Source: Paenibacillus_E sp040812395
Lineage (GTDB): Bacteria; Bacillota; Bacilli; Paenibacillales; NBRC-103111
NCBI RefSeq assembly: GCF_040812395.1
Contig: NZ_JBFNXH010000006.1
Coordinates: 248,001-312,000, forward strand
Reading direction: 5' to 3'
DNA length: 64,000 nt
The notes below the pieces were generated by a model, which saw only the letters and a list, made by a program, of their open reading frames with translations, was not told where the DNA came from and did not search any database. Within the stretch, counting starts at the first letter, position 1. Every line of letters begins with the position of its first letter. The position numbers were made by a program, and so were the translations under genes. Of this stretch, positions 1-8,793 are shown in pieces.

Positions 1-21
1 CACCTTGAGCTAACTGCCTGC

Positions 22-225
22 TTATGCGATTGAATTATCGATTATACTAGGGTCCAGCACATTATTGATGGTTGTGCCATTCACTGTATTTACAACATTC
101 CCCGTACTTCCGCCAGGCCCGGAAACAGATTTAGAAGAGTTCTTCGGGGCAATTTCGAGGGTATCGCCGAAATTCACCGTTCCTGAGTTACTGTTAATAT
201 TTATATTCACAACGATTGAAGGCAC
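22..225 (-). CDS. gerPF: Spore germination protein GerPF
   Basis: Last gene of a six-gene gerP operon; 67 aa. GerP proteins act in the coat of the spore and help germinants pass to the inner-membrane receptors (family knowledge). The N-terminus PSIVVNININSNSGTVNFGD is the GerPA/GerPF signature. The open frame extends to 258, but a GTG at 225 preceded by GGGAG eight bases upstream gives the usual GerPF start, so the longer version was rejected. It follows gerPE by about 50 bp. Confidence 0.88.
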   Translation of the reverse strand: MPSIVVNININSNSGTVNFGDTLEIAPKNSSKSVSGPGGSTGNVVNTVNGTTINNVLDPSIIDNSIA

Positions 226-276
226 TGGCTTCACTCCCAGAAATTGTAATTTCAACAACGAACAGGTAGAGCGTGA

Positions 277-654
277 TCAGGAGGACGGTTCTCTCAATAA
301 ATGGCGAATGTTTTTAATTCGCACCTCGGCTTTCATTATGCCGCTTGAACCAAGTTGGGCGAGACTGGAACCTGTAATTCTGAAAATATAGATGTCCCCG
401 GCTTGAATAACCGGCGTTTCATTCATACGGGTCATCGTTATATTTTCCGTTATGACCGGATGCGATAAGGATCGGGAAAAGAGGGTATAGTCACGATAAT
501 TAAATTCATTGTCATAAAAAATCGCTTTTTCACGCTGGACAGCTATCGAATAAATGAGTGGGATAAACTTTTCGCTGTCTCCAATTTGGACAACAGAGAT
601 ATTGTCTGTAACGCTGTTTTTGAAACTGCCGACGGATGTGATTCGATTGCTCAA
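277..654 (-). CDS. gerPE: Spore germination protein GerPE
   Basis: 125 aa, the usual GerPE length. Fifth gene of the gerP operon. It starts at a TTG that overlaps the gerPD stop (TTGA) and has a strong GGGGGTGA site six bases upstream, so translational coupling to gerPD is likely. The N-terminus (SNRITSVGSF, then VVQIGDSE) carries the family-typical VxxxxVxQIGDS pattern. Its role is inferred from position and family: a spore-coat protein needed for normal germinant permeability. Confidence 0.88.
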   Translation of the reverse strand: MSNRITSVGSFKNSVTDNISVVQIGDSEKFIPLIYSIAVQREKAIFYDNEFNYRDYTLFSRSLSHPVITENITMTRMNETPVIQAGDIYIFRITGSSLAQLGSSGIMKAEVRIKNIRHLLREPSS

Positions 655-863
655 TGACCGTCACCCCCTTCATCGGCAGTTGGCTCTTGCAAGGGAACTA
701 CAGGAATGGTCACACCAATAATTTTGTCTTCCGGCGGCTCTTCAATAGCAAAAAACAATGAAACATGTTTAATATCCCCGACCATAAAATTGGATGAACT
801 GCCAATTCCGAATAAATCAATATGATTTACAGAGAACTTCCCGTTGATGATATGATATTCCAT
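651..863 (-). CDS. gerPD: Spore germination protein GerPD
   Basis: 70 aa. The frame is open to 923, but the ATG at 863 (MEYHIINGKF) lies 4 bp after the gerPC stop and has an AAAGGA element upstream, while the longer form would overlap gerPC and lacks family similarity. The VNHIDLFGIGSSSNFMVGD region matches the GerPB/GerPD pattern of a short hydrophobic GIxxSSxxxxGD motif. It sits between gerPC and gerPE exactly as in Bacillus. Confidence 0.85.
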   Translation of the reverse strand: MEYHIINGKFSVNHIDLFGIGSSSNFMVGDIKHVSLFFAIEEPPEDKIIGVTIPVVPLQEPTADEGGDGH

Positions 864-867
864 TTCC

Positions 868-1479
868 TTATTGATTCCTTTCTTTTGGTAAACTTCGAAT
901 AAATGAATCAAATGTCTGTTCAATATCCCGTTTTATTTTATCTGTAATGGACTGTACAAATTGATCATCTTCCCTTTCTGTTGCTTCTTTTTTGACCTGA
1001 TTCAAGTAATATTGGATTCGCCCGTCTATTTGTTTTTTGACATCCTCAACAATAAATTTCCGATAAGGATCATCCAAGTTATAATGGTTGTTCTTCTCGC
1101 AGTTTTTAAGCGTTTGAAACGCTTCATCATTGAAATACTCCGATATATGTCGTTGGATATCGTCAAACAGTTCAGGGGATTCATTTTCTATCGATGCTAC
1201 ATTGGTCGATTGCTCAACGGCGAATTCCTCAATGGATGAATCCGTACCGTTTGGCTTTATTCCTATATTTAATGTTCCTGACAATTTCTCGACTTTTAAT
1301 AAATCGAATTTGTATTCATTCCTGATTGTGGCAGGCTGCGCACATTTTTGTTTCAAACTGTTCATTTCTTGTAGAAGCTGTTGCATCATGCCTTGAAGCT
1401 CTTTGATTTGATTGCTTTGATAATGTAAGTATCCGTGCAGTTGCTGTAAGTATCGTTGCCATTCAGAACTCATATACAT
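868..1479 (-). CDS. gerPC: Spore germination protein GerPC
   Basis: 203 aa, the longest GerP protein and normal for the family. Residues 1-45 are rich in Q, L and E (YLQQLHGYLHYQSNQIKELQ), a predicted coiled coil typical of GerPC. The remainder is hydrophilic. GAGGT lies about 8 bases before the ATG. Third gene of the operon, about 50 bp after gerPB and 4 bp before gerPD. Thought to be a structural coat component. Confidence 0.87.
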   Translation of the reverse strand: MYMSSEWQRYLQQLHGYLHYQSNQIKELQGMMQQLLQEMNSLKQKCAQPATIRNEYKFDLLKVEKLSGTLNIGIKPNGTDSSIEEFAVEQSTNVASIENESPELFDDIQRHISEYFNDEAFQTLKNCEKNNHYNLDDPYRKFIVEDVKKQIDGRIQYYLNQVKKEATEREDDQFVQSITDKIKRDIEQTFDSFIRSLPKERNQ

Positions 1480-1530
1480 AAAATCGACCTCGCTTATTCT
1501 GATTTGATCGAGATGCAGGGCGCTTGCTGT

Positions 1531-1758
1531 TTATCGCTCAAATACTTGCGGAGGTTCAATCAAAGGAACATAGATTTGTGTAGGTTTCAACATTTGTTGT
1601 CCTAACGATGGGGCCGGCTGAGTAAATTGCCCTGAATTATAAAACTGGGATAATGATTTGATCACGCCCGCGCTTCCAATCTGAAAAACGGAAGAGTTTG
1701 AAATCCCGTCAATTTTTATCGTATGAATGACAATATTTTGCTCAATGAATAGATTCAT
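1531..1758 (-). CDS. gerPB: Spore germination protein GerPB
   Basis: 75 aa. It begins inside the end of gerPA (17 bp overlap) with AGGAG just upstream. The sequence VIHTIKIDGISNSSVFQIG is the GerPB/GerPD signature, followed by a Q/P-rich tail. It is similar to the orphan protein encoded at 2113-2316 on the other strand (IDTIKIKGISASSVFLFGD). Second gene of the gerP operon. Confidence 0.88.
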   Translation of the reverse strand: MNLFIEQNIVIHTIKIDGISNSSVFQIGSAGVIKSLSQFYNSGQFTQPAPSLGQQMLKPTQIYVPLIEPPQVFER

Positions 1759-2002
1759 CGTTACTCACTCCTGCACTAATAATAGCGGGGCTCGGCGAAG
1801 GGCTATACTGTTCAAACGCGTCAATTCCATAAACATTAATGACACTCGGGGCAGTGTTAACATTTAAATGCTCTCCGGAATTAAAGGAACCGCCGCCTGC
1901 ATAGGTTCTAAAAAAACCTTGCGGTGCAATCGTTCGGGCATCTCCGATATTCAGAACTCCGCTCAAGGAATTAACATTCACAGTTCCAACAATAGTCGGC
2001 AT
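1742..2002 (-). CDS. gerPA: Spore germination protein GerPA
   Basis: 86 aa, first gene of the gerP operon. The N-terminus MPTIVGTVNVNSLSGVLNIG is the conserved GerPA/GerPF start, followed by APQGFFRTYAGGGSFNSG, also typical. AAGGATG lies 6 bases before the ATG. A match to the sigma-K consensus lies at 2024-2051, which fits mother-cell expression late in sporulation. The C-terminal 20 residues are serine/proline rich and overlap gerPB. Confidence 0.9.
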   Translation of the reverse strand: MPTIVGTVNVNSLSGVLNIGDARTIAPQGFFRTYAGGGSFNSGEHLNVNTAPSVINVYGIDAFEQYSPSPSPAIISAGVSNDESIH

Positions 2003-2023
2003 AACCTACATCCTTTTTAATCC

Positions 2024-2051
2024 TACAATATGTTCAGATATCTATAGGTGT
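2024..2051 (-). promoter_or_regulatory. Putative sigma-K promoter of gerPABCDEF
   Basis: On the minus strand the sequence reads AC, 17 bases, CATATTGTA, an exact match to the sigma-K consensus AC-N16/17-CATANNNTA. It ends 21 bp before the gerPA start. gerP operons are known sigma-K targets. A TAGGT sequence close to the GerE box pattern (RWWTRGGYNNYY) lies beside the -35 element, so GerE could modulate it (inference). Confidence 0.65.
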
Positions 2052-2053
2052 TC

Positions 2054-2080
2054 ACCTAAGCCTCAATTTTACATAGAATA
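2054..2080 (+). promoter_or_regulatory. Putative divergent sigma-K promoter
   Basis: On the plus strand: AC (2054-2055), 16 bases, CATAGAATA (2072-2080), again an exact sigma-K consensus match, 33 bp upstream of the GerPB/PD-like gene. Its -35 element lies within 3 bp of the -35 of the gerP promoter, so the two promoters would be back to back and could share one GerE-type operator. Confidence 0.6.
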
Positions 2081-2112
2081 AAAAGGAAATCATCGACCAG
2101 GAGGGCTTGGAA

Positions 2113-2316
2113 GTGAAAATGACTGTACGGAATAAAAAAGTAGAGATTGATACCATCAAAATAAAAGGCATTTCCGCTTCGTCTGTCTTTTTATTTGGCG
2201 ACACAGAGACCATCACCAGTTCTGCCTATTTTGACACACCATCTGACTCGTTATTGATCACGCCGAAAGTTCCGATCCGTTCCAAAGAAAAGAACCGCAA
2301 TCAATCCTTAAGCTGA
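2113..2316 (+). CDS. Orphan GerPB/GerPD-like germination protein
   Basis: 67 aa. IDTIKIKGISASSVFLFGDTE repeats the GerPB motif seen in this window, so it is a paralogue outside the operon. AGGAGG at 2099-2104 sits 8 bases before a GTG at 2113, which is preferred over the TTG at 2107 (too close) and the ATG at 2119. The tail is basic (PIRSKEKNRNQ). It is divergent from gerPA, and an SDR gene follows 36 bp later. Probably a spore-coat protein; the exact role is unknown. Confidence 0.7.
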   Translation: MKMTVRNKKVEIDTIKIKGISASSVFLFGDTETITSSAYFDTPSDSLLITPKVPIRSKEKNRNQSLS

Positions 2317-2352
2317 TTGGGAAATCCGAACAATCGCAAAGAGAGGGATACC

Positions 2353-3243
2353 ATGAAGAGAATATTCGGCAGTTACAAAAAGTGCCAAACAATTCCCATT
2401 TTCCACCCTCCGCAATATCAACCACAGCAGCCAGGCATCGAATCGATCATGATCCCAAGGCCTATATCCGAGAAGCCATCCTACATAGGTGCATGCAAAC
2501 TTTTAAACAAAGTGGCCATCATTACAGGCGGTGACAGCGGTATAGGAAGAGCTGTGTCTTACGCTTTTGCCAAAGAAGGAGCAGACATCGTCATTGTTTA
2601 TTACAATGAACATGGCGATGCCGCAGAGACGAGAGAGAGAGTAATGGAGCTTGGCAGGCGGTGCATCACGATTGCCGGGGATATTGGCGACGAGGCGTTT
2701 TGCAAACAGATTGTGGAACAAACGATATCCGCCTTTGGGAGAATTGACACATTAGTCAACAACGCTGCGATCCAATTTTATCAAACGAGCATTGAGGATA
2801 TTACCCGTGAGCAGATCGAATTAACGTTTCGAACGAACATTTTTTCTATGTTTTATCTGACGAAAGCGGTTCTGCCCTATTTGAAGCCGGGAAGCACGAT
2901 CATCAATACAAGCTCGGAGACAGCGGTAAGAGGCTATAGAGATTTAATTGACTACTCAGCAACCAAGGGGGCTATCAGCACGTTCACCCGTTCCTTGAGT
3001 TTATCGTTAATTGATCGCGGCATTCGAGTCAATGCGGTAGCTCCGGGTACAACATGGACTCCGCTTATTCCCGCTTCCTCACCACCAGAGTCTTATGCAT
3101 CTTCCGGCTTTGATACGCCCATGAAAAGAAGCGGTCAGCCTGCCGATCTCGCCCCGGCCTACGTATACTTGGCTTCCGACGATTCTTCCTATGTCATGGG
3201 TCAAGTGATACACGTAAACGGCGGGGATTACTTTAGTCAATGA
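2353..3243 (+). CDS. SDR-family oxidoreductase (YhdF/YhxC-like)
   Basis: 296 aa. NAD(P)-dependent short-chain dehydrogenase with an extended N-terminus rich in proline and glutamine (residues 1-45), as in the YhdF/YhxC/general stress protein 39 group. Motifs: TGGDSGIG nucleotide-binding loop, NNAA, catalytic Ser in NTSS, and YSATK. The open frame begins at a TTG at 2317, but the ATG at 2353 has GAGAGGG upstream and is chosen. It is probably cotranscribed with the GerPB-like gene from the sigma-K site, suggesting a spore or stress role. Its substrate is unknown. Its end overlaps the convergent gerB gene by 7 bp. Confidence 0.85.
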   Translation: MKRIFGSYKKCQTIPIFHPPQYQPQQPGIESIMIPRPISEKPSYIGACKLLNKVAIITGGDSGIGRAVSYAFAKEGADIVIVYYNEHGDAAETRERVMELGRRCITIAGDIGDEAFCKQIVEQTISAFGRIDTLVNNAAIQFYQTSIEDITREQIELTFRTNIFSMFYLTKAVLPYLKPGSTIINTSSETAVRGYRDLIDYSATKGAISTFTRSLSLSLIDRGIRVNAVAPGTTWTPLIPASSPPESYASSGFDTPMKRSGQPADLAPAYVYLASDDSSYVMGQVIHVNGGDYFSQ

Positions 3244-4334
3244 GATTTATTCGTTTTTATCATTGTGACGATCGTAAGAAGAATGAGCGGACATGTATTG
3301 GCAATAAGATTCCAAAGCGGCCAAACATTCGTTAATACTTCACCCCATCTTGACTCCCCTTTAAACAACACGACGGAGAGCAATAAATTGACAAACGCAA
3401 GCGGGAAAATCAATATACGGTGATCGGGCAGTTTGAGAAGCCGGGCAATTGTCAAAGTCAACACCAATAGCGCAAGCGTTGCTTTCATATAAGAGCCAAC
3501 AACCAGCGCATAACCGATAACGGATTCGATTCTTTCGATGATATCCTGGATACCAATCAACCGCGCAATTTGATACAGCGCAAATTTGATGTTGCCGGAC
3601 GCAGGACCTAATATCATAATCGCACACACAGTTACAAGAATGAAGCACAAGCCATTGACCAAAAGAGCAAGGAACATGCCTCTATTCATATTTTTTTTGT
3701 CTTCCTTGCTAACATAATGTAGAAGCATAGAGAAAAGAAAAATTTCCGAATATGGGAACCCACAGGTGAAATAAGTTCCAAAAAGAATCGGTTTGATTCC
3801 ATCAGGAGCAATGGGCAGCAGAAACTCTGGATGAAAATAGTAACTGGCCAAAAGCAAAGTGACAAAGACTGCCAACATGGTGATTGACATGAGCACGGTG
3901 AACATTCTCGCCATCGTTTCAATGCCTGAGCGCGCAGTCAATGAAATAAGAAAAAAAATGAAACCATGGATAATATATACAGACGTATCTTTCATCATCG
4001 AGCTTTTAAAAAACAACCCCATATCCAGCACAATGCCTGAAGCCATATGTAAAACAAGTGAAATAAACGGAAGCGCAAGAAGTATAGTCAACAAATTTCC
4101 AAACGTTTTTCGTCCATAATCGATAAAGCTTAATCCTGGGAACTTCCCGTTTAAATACAGCAAACATCCTAGTTGCAAACTGCCGATGGTCCATGAAATG
4201 ATAAGGGAAATCCAGGCCCCGTTCTTGGCAAGAGCTGTTAAAGGCCCAGGGATGTTTATGATCGCAGAACCAGTTAAAAATATAAAAAAAAGGATGGATA
4301 TTTGTTTTGCGCTTATCGATTCATTGTTGTTCAT
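3237..4334 (-). CDS. Germinant receptor B subunit (GerAB/GerKB family)
   Basis: 365 aa integral membrane protein with about ten hydrophobic segments, the usual GerAB size. GerAB proteins belong to the amino acid-polyamine-organocation superfamily and bind the germinant in the spore inner membrane. GGAGGATGAA precedes the ATG. Last gene of an A-C-D-B operon. The ligand cannot be read from sequence. Confidence 0.87.
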   Translation of the reverse strand: MNNNESISAKQISILFFIFLTGSAIINIPGPLTALAKNGAWISLIISWTIGSLQLGCLLYLNGKFPGLSFIDYGRKTFGNLLTILLALPFISLVLHMASGIVLDMGLFFKSSMMKDTSVYIIHGFIFFLISLTARSGIETMARMFTVLMSITMLAVFVTLLLASYYFHPEFLLPIAPDGIKPILFGTYFTCGFPYSEIFLFSMLLHYVSKEDKKNMNRGMFLALLVNGLCFILVTVCAIMILGPASGNIKFALYQIARLIGIQDIIERIESVIGYALVVGSYMKATLALLVLTLTIARLLKLPDHRILIFPLAFVNLLLSVVLFKGESRWGEVLTNVWPLWNLIANTCPLILLTIVTMIKTNKSH

Positions 4335-4362
4335 TTCATCCTCCGTTTCCGAATGAACGAGG

Positions 4363-4605
4363 TTAAGGAGTCGGTTTTAGCCATTTCACGATACGATCGG
4401 CTGGTGGCTTCAAAATGTAATCAATCAGTGTATTCAAATCCGGCCAATGCTTATCCATAATAAAATCAAGACTTAAATACACAGTGATGAGCATTATGCA
4501 CAGATATGAAAGACGTTCCACAGGCTGGCCTTTCTTCACACCAGGGATGTCATACAACAAAATGCCCACATATACAACCAGAAGAAATCCTATTTTATGC
4601 AACAT
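4363..4605 (-). CDS. Small membrane protein, probable germinant receptor D subunit
   Basis: 80 aa with two hydrophobic segments (about residues 5-20 and 30-48) separated by a short polar loop, and a basic C-terminus. AAAGGA is 10 bases upstream of the ATG. It lies between the C and B genes of the germinant-receptor operon. Several Bacillus ger operons carry such a two-helix D protein that modulates receptor activity; the assignment rests on size, topology and place. Confidence 0.65.
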   Translation of the reverse strand: MLHKIGFLLVVYVGILLYDIPGVKKGQPVERLSYLCIMLITVYLSLDFIMDKHWPDLNTLIDYILKPPADRIVKWLKPTP

Positions 4606-4635
4606 ATGTATATGTTCCTTTGATCCAATGGATTA

Positions 4636-5805
4636 TTATTCTTTTTTATTCCCGAAAGGCGAACTGATTTTCATGCCAGAATTCAGTATATTAACTTTAA
4701 CATCAACAGTTATCCTGCTTTCGGCGAAACGCTCGCCCCATGTCGGCTTCCAACGCTTCCATAATGCGGGATCTTTCCGATAGATCTGATTTCCGACACC
4801 GATTGCATCTATTTTTTCATTCTGTAAATAGGCGATGGTTCTCCGTAATTTGCGTTCCACAATTTTTCCAATATTTTGTTCAAACAGCAATTCATCTTCT
4901 TCCGTTTTTAGCGTAGCGCATCGAAACTCGCCAAGCGATCCTTCAATGTCTGACATTACATGAATAATCGCTTCATTTTCTTTGATTTCTGTTTTAATCT
5001 TCGTTTTTATTGAAGTGACTTCTAAAGATTCCATCGACTTCTTTGGGTCTTCGCTGGAGCCCGTGCAGGGAAACTCCAGGATCCCGCTTTCATATTTGTC
5101 AAGAAGCATAACCAAGGATTCGGTGAATGACAGCTGCATGATATCAGCCAACTTCTCGTCTTTGAGCATGGCGAGCCCGGTAGCGGTAATGGGCTGGGAA
5201 GCATTGCTTTTATGTAAATATGGCAAAATCGCAACGTTCGTCTGGCCCAAAAATTGTACCGCCAGATCAAAAAGCGGGATATTCGACGTTTTGGCATTAT
5301 ATTTTGCGCCGGATTTTTGCATTTTCTGCAATTGCTGCCCAATTGTCTGCTCGATGAATGGTTTGACTTTCAAATAATCTGCCGCTTTCCCTTCGGCAAT
5401 CATGACAGGGACCGTTGGCCTGGGCTCATGATCTCGCGAAAAGAAATCAAGCATCTCCCTGATGTTTTGTTTCCTGCCCAGCTCCTCGCTTATGATAATA
5501 GCGCGCATATGATCCCACTTCGCTTTGCGCCCTAAATGGCTTGGAATATCGCGTATCGCATCGAATATGGTATCTCCCTCCGTTCGAATAGTAATACCTT
5601 TTACTGGAGGCTTCCCGCCTCCGCCAAGCCCCCCCCCTTCAGATGGATTATAAAAATGCGTGGTCATCACAAACTCGCTATCTTCACTCCTATCAAGCGC
5701 TACAGCTTGGGCAAATCCGAATTCCGTCAATTCCGCTTTATCCCCGCAGCCGGCCAGCAGAAAAATAATCGGGAGGGAATAGACGACAGGCAGCCATACT
5801 CTCAT
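4636..5805 (-). CDS. Germinant receptor C subunit lipoprotein (GerAC family)
   Basis: 389 aa lipoprotein. The N-terminal signal peptide ends in the lipobox LLAGC (Cys about 20). A conserved GerAC segment follows (GFAQAVALD, then a glycine-rich loop, KWDHMRAIIISEELG, FFSRDHEPRP). The last third matches the GerAC C-terminal region with VKVNILNSG. Its ATG overlaps the stop of the A subunit by 4 bp (ATGA). It would sit on the outer face of the spore inner membrane with the A and B subunits. Confidence 0.9.
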   Translation of the reverse strand: MRVWLPVVYSLPIIFLLAGCGDKAELTEFGFAQAVALDRSEDSEFVMTTHFYNPSEGGGLGGGGKPPVKGITIRTEGDTIFDAIRDIPSHLGRKAKWDHMRAIIISEELGRKQNIREMLDFFSRDHEPRPTVPVMIAEGKAADYLKVKPFIEQTIGQQLQKMQKSGAKYNAKTSNIPLFDLAVQFLGQTNVAILPYLHKSNASQPITATGLAMLKDEKLADIMQLSFTESLVMLLDKYESGILEFPCTGSSEDPKKSMESLEVTSIKTKIKTEIKENEAIIHVMSDIEGSLGEFRCATLKTEEDELLFEQNIGKIVERKLRRTIAYLQNEKIDAIGVGNQIYRKDPALWKRWKPTWGERFAESRITVDVKVNILNSGMKISSPFGNKKE

Positions 5806-7394
5806 TGAACCTTCTTCCTCTCTGCCGGTAATTTGTGTTGGTGGCGGTTCCTTGGTGAATGAAGCAATATTTTCCGAGGTATCACAATAAACAAATCCCG
5901 AAATTGTTTGATTTCAAGCGGCGCCACAGGGGAAAGGTACGGTTGACCGAGCGAGCGCAAAGTCGTCAGATGCAAAAAAGTTAGCAGTAAGCCGAACATA
6001 ACACCGAATCCCCCAAGAGTTGCAGCAAGCATCATCAAAGGAAATCTTAAAATACGGATGGCAATAGCCATGCTGTACTGAGGGAGCGCAAACGAGGCGA
6101 TGCCGGTCAGGGAAACGACAATCACCATAACTGGCGAAGCAATCTTGGCTTGAATGGCAGCCTGTCCGATAACGAGCGCGCCGACTATGCTGACGGCGGA
6201 GCCGATCGGCCGTGGCAAGCGTATGCCCGCTTCCCGAAGAATTTCAAAAAAGAATTCCATCAGCAGTGCTTCGATAAACGCTGGAAATGGAATCCCCTCC
6301 CGAGTGTCAAGAACGGCCAGCAACAAAACGGTCGGGATTAACTCAGAATGGAATGTCGTCAAAGCAATATAAGTACTTGGCAATAATAGCGCCATCAGGC
6401 TCGCTCCGAAACGGAGCAGCCTGATTAGCGAAGAAAAGAGAGATCTATGATAATAGTCCTCGCTTGTTACAAAAAACTCGAAAAAGAGGCCAGGACAGAC
6501 CACGATTGTAGGCGTTCCGTCCACCAATACAATTATTTTACCGTCTAGCAATGCGGCAACAGCATTATCAGGCCTTTCTGTATAACGGACTTGCGGAAAG
6601 GGAGACAGCTTCGAATCTCCGATCCAATCCTCCAAATAGGACGTTTCAAGGATCTCTTCATTAGTGATTTGCGATAACCGCCGCTTAAATTCGGATAATG
6701 TTTCGGGATTTACAGCTCCCTCCAGATATCCATACGAAATGCGCCTCCGACATTCCTCACCTGCGGTAAAATAATGAAACTTCAGTCGGGGGGATCTCAG
6801 CAAGTTACGAATAATGCCAATATTAGCGTCAAGATCCTCAATCATACTCATATGAGGTCCTTGCACAACCGGCTCTGTGATTGGTTCAGTAATCTGACGA
6901 TTTTGTATACCAAGCGCGCTATAGCTTATCGCTTTATTCCACTCGTCAAAGAAGATAATGATATGCCCGTCCAGAATGAGATTTGTGACTTGAACGAAAT
7001 CTTCTGCAATCATTGCCGACTGGGCTGATACCCCGTTCTTAGAAAAAAAGCGCATGACATCTTCTGTTGTAATCGTTGTTGCCGGTCCTACTTCGTGTGT
7101 GACCAGATCCTGCAAGGATTCTTTCATATAATTTACTTTTTTATCTTTGATCAGCGTTTCCAGGTAAACGGAGAATGCCTTTTTTTCGAGGGATGGACCA
7201 TAGCTCCAATGAAGGATCCTCAGGTCGTTACAGTCCACAAATGTATCCTGAATTTGCTTCAGATTATCCTTCAAACTCTGTGAAATCGGTAATTGATTAA
7301 TTACTCCTGATTGGGTTCCTTCGTCTGAAGGTCCCTCTGGTGATTTACGCGGCAAATGTTTCTTCTTCAGAAGTTGTCTCCACATCATTAGCAT
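5802..7394 (-). CDS. Germinant receptor A subunit (GerAA/GerKA family)
   Basis: 530 aa. A hydrophilic N-terminal domain (about 1-290), then several membrane helices, then a hydrophilic tail, as in GerAA. Conserved pieces include NRQITEPITEPVVQGPH and FFEFFVTSEDYYHR. First gene of the operon. Two in-frame ATGs (7394 and 7388) lie behind AAGGA; the second has the better spacing, so the true start may be 6 bp downstream. Operon order A-C-D-B resembles gerK. No promoter was assigned. Confidence 0.9.
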   Translation of the reverse strand: MLMMWRQLLKKKHLPRKSPEGPSDEGTQSGVINQLPISQSLKDNLKQIQDTFVDCNDLRILHWSYGPSLEKKAFSVYLETLIKDKKVNYMKESLQDLVTHEVGPATTITTEDVMRFFSKNGVSAQSAMIAEDFVQVTNLILDGHIIIFFDEWNKAISYSALGIQNRQITEPITEPVVQGPHMSMIEDLDANIGIIRNLLRSPRLKFHYFTAGEECRRRISYGYLEGAVNPETLSEFKRRLSQITNEEILETSYLEDWIGDSKLSPFPQVRYTERPDNAVAALLDGKIIVLVDGTPTIVVCPGLFFEFFVTSEDYYHRSLFSSLIRLLRFGASLMALLLPSTYIALTTFHSELIPTVLLLAVLDTREGIPFPAFIEALLMEFFFEILREAGIRLPRPIGSAVSIVGALVIGQAAIQAKIASPVMVIVVSLTGIASFALPQYSMAIAIRILRFPLMMLAATLGGFGVMFGLLLTFLHLTTLRSLGQPYLSPVAPLEIKQFRDLFIVIPRKILLHSPRNRHQHKLPAERKKVQ

Positions 7395-7610
7395 GCATCC
7401 TTATCTTCAGAGTATAAAAAGAACATACATGGCTTAACACAAGCATCTCCTTAAAAATCCATATTTAACCGCTTGAGAAAACATTCACCTATTATGACAC
7501 CCTTACGGCGCTGATCATGTTCGAATGAAATGACAACAAGAAAAGACCTCTATGCAAGCAGGCCTTATCTTGACAACCCTACCGCATAAAGGACTCCCGT
7601 CCGGCTTCGC

Positions 7611-8657
7611 TTAGAGCTTCACCGGATTCACATGTGCTGGCCTTACTACTGGCTTGCTGTAGTTTTGATTGTCAGTTGAAGTGATTTTTACAGCCCCATC
7701 CACCTTGATTTGAACCTGTTTAACGCTTGTATTCTCTGTTAAGGAGAGAATGACGGACTGCAGCGCATCGCCTGGCGCCTTCTGATCAGAACCGAGCAGC
7801 TTACTGGAGAAATCAACCGTCACCAAGCCCTCCGCTTGTTTGACGCTTTTCACTTCCGTGGTTGCATTCAGGACACTGGTCAAGCCTTTCTTCGCATCCG
7901 GTCCTTTGATGAGCTGGTCCACGACAGCTTTTGCCACATCATCGGTTCTTTTTACCAACCGGGTTACGGGTACATAATATTTGTAATTTTGATCATTTTG
8001 ATTCAAAAAGTACAGAGTGACCGGCGTCGATTGACCGAACTCGGCATCCTCCGCTTTTTCAATATTGATGCCCATCGTACGAGCAAGCGGCGTGTCGAGC
8101 GGCGTTCTGCCTTTAGGCATTTCTTTCAGCTCTTTGCCGTTCACCCAAATCTGCACCTTCTCTACGGTCGGAAAACTGGTGAGCGCCCAAGTAATGGCTT
8201 CAAGCATTTTCCGTTCATTTTGCTGGTCATAATTAAGAAATTCTTTGGAGAAATCGACGACAGCCCGTTTATCGCTCGTTACATTAACGCCCAACACTTT
8301 GGTGTCTTTCGGGAGCAGGGCTTGGAAGCCCGCGGGCAGAAGACTTGAAACCTGTCCTCCATCCACCATATACTCCAGCGTCGTCTTCGCTACGGATTGC
8401 GACTTAGGCAGGCCCAAGCTCACCGGGGTGACAAAACCTTTGGCATCTTTCACATACACAGTCATTTGCGACGAATTGTCCCCAGACATATCAATCGTTA
8501 CTGCGCTCGAAGTCGTTTGCGCATCTACATCTGTCTCCACTTTGGGAGGCGCATCAATATCACTCTTTTTGCCAGATCCGAGAACCGAACAGCCCGTAGT
8601 CAGCAAGGCAATCACCCCCGCGATAGCGGCTGAACGAAGCCAATGTTGTTGTTTCAT
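7611..8657 (-). CDS. gerM: Germination lipoprotein GerM, two GerMN domains
   Basis: 348 aa. Lipoprotein signal with lipobox LLTTGC. Two GerMN repeats: roughly 65-195 (SQMTVYVKDAKGFVTPVSL to VEKVQIWVNGKEL) and 205-325 (STPVTLYFLNQNDQNYKYYV to VKQVQIKVDG). Each contains the VTVDFS/AVVDFSKEF strand. GerM is needed for sporulation and germination-associated cortex hydrolysis in Bacillus. It stands alone between the germinant-receptor operon and a divergent PgpA-like gene. Confidence 0.92.
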   Translation of the reverse strand: MKQQHWLRSAAIAGVIALLTTGCSVLGSGKKSDIDAPPKVETDVDAQTTSSAVTIDMSGDNSSQMTVYVKDAKGFVTPVSLGLPKSQSVAKTTLEYMVDGGQVSSLLPAGFQALLPKDTKVLGVNVTSDKRAVVDFSKEFLNYDQQNERKMLEAITWALTSFPTVEKVQIWVNGKELKEMPKGRTPLDTPLARTMGINIEKAEDAEFGQSTPVTLYFLNQNDQNYKYYVPVTRLVKRTDDVAKAVVDQLIKGPDAKKGLTSVLNATTEVKSVKQAEGLVTVDFSSKLLGSDQKAPGDALQSVILSLTENTSVKQVQIKVDGAVKITSTDNQNYSKPVVRPAHVNPVKL

Positions 8658-8793
8658 TCTTTCTCCTCCTTTAAGGTCTAGCCTGTACTAACCTTTTTCG
8701 TATTATTATGTATACGAGGCTTTGTCCGATTTATAACTACTTTTTGGTATGCTATACTCATGAAATAGATTAGACCGAACTGGAGGCAATGGC

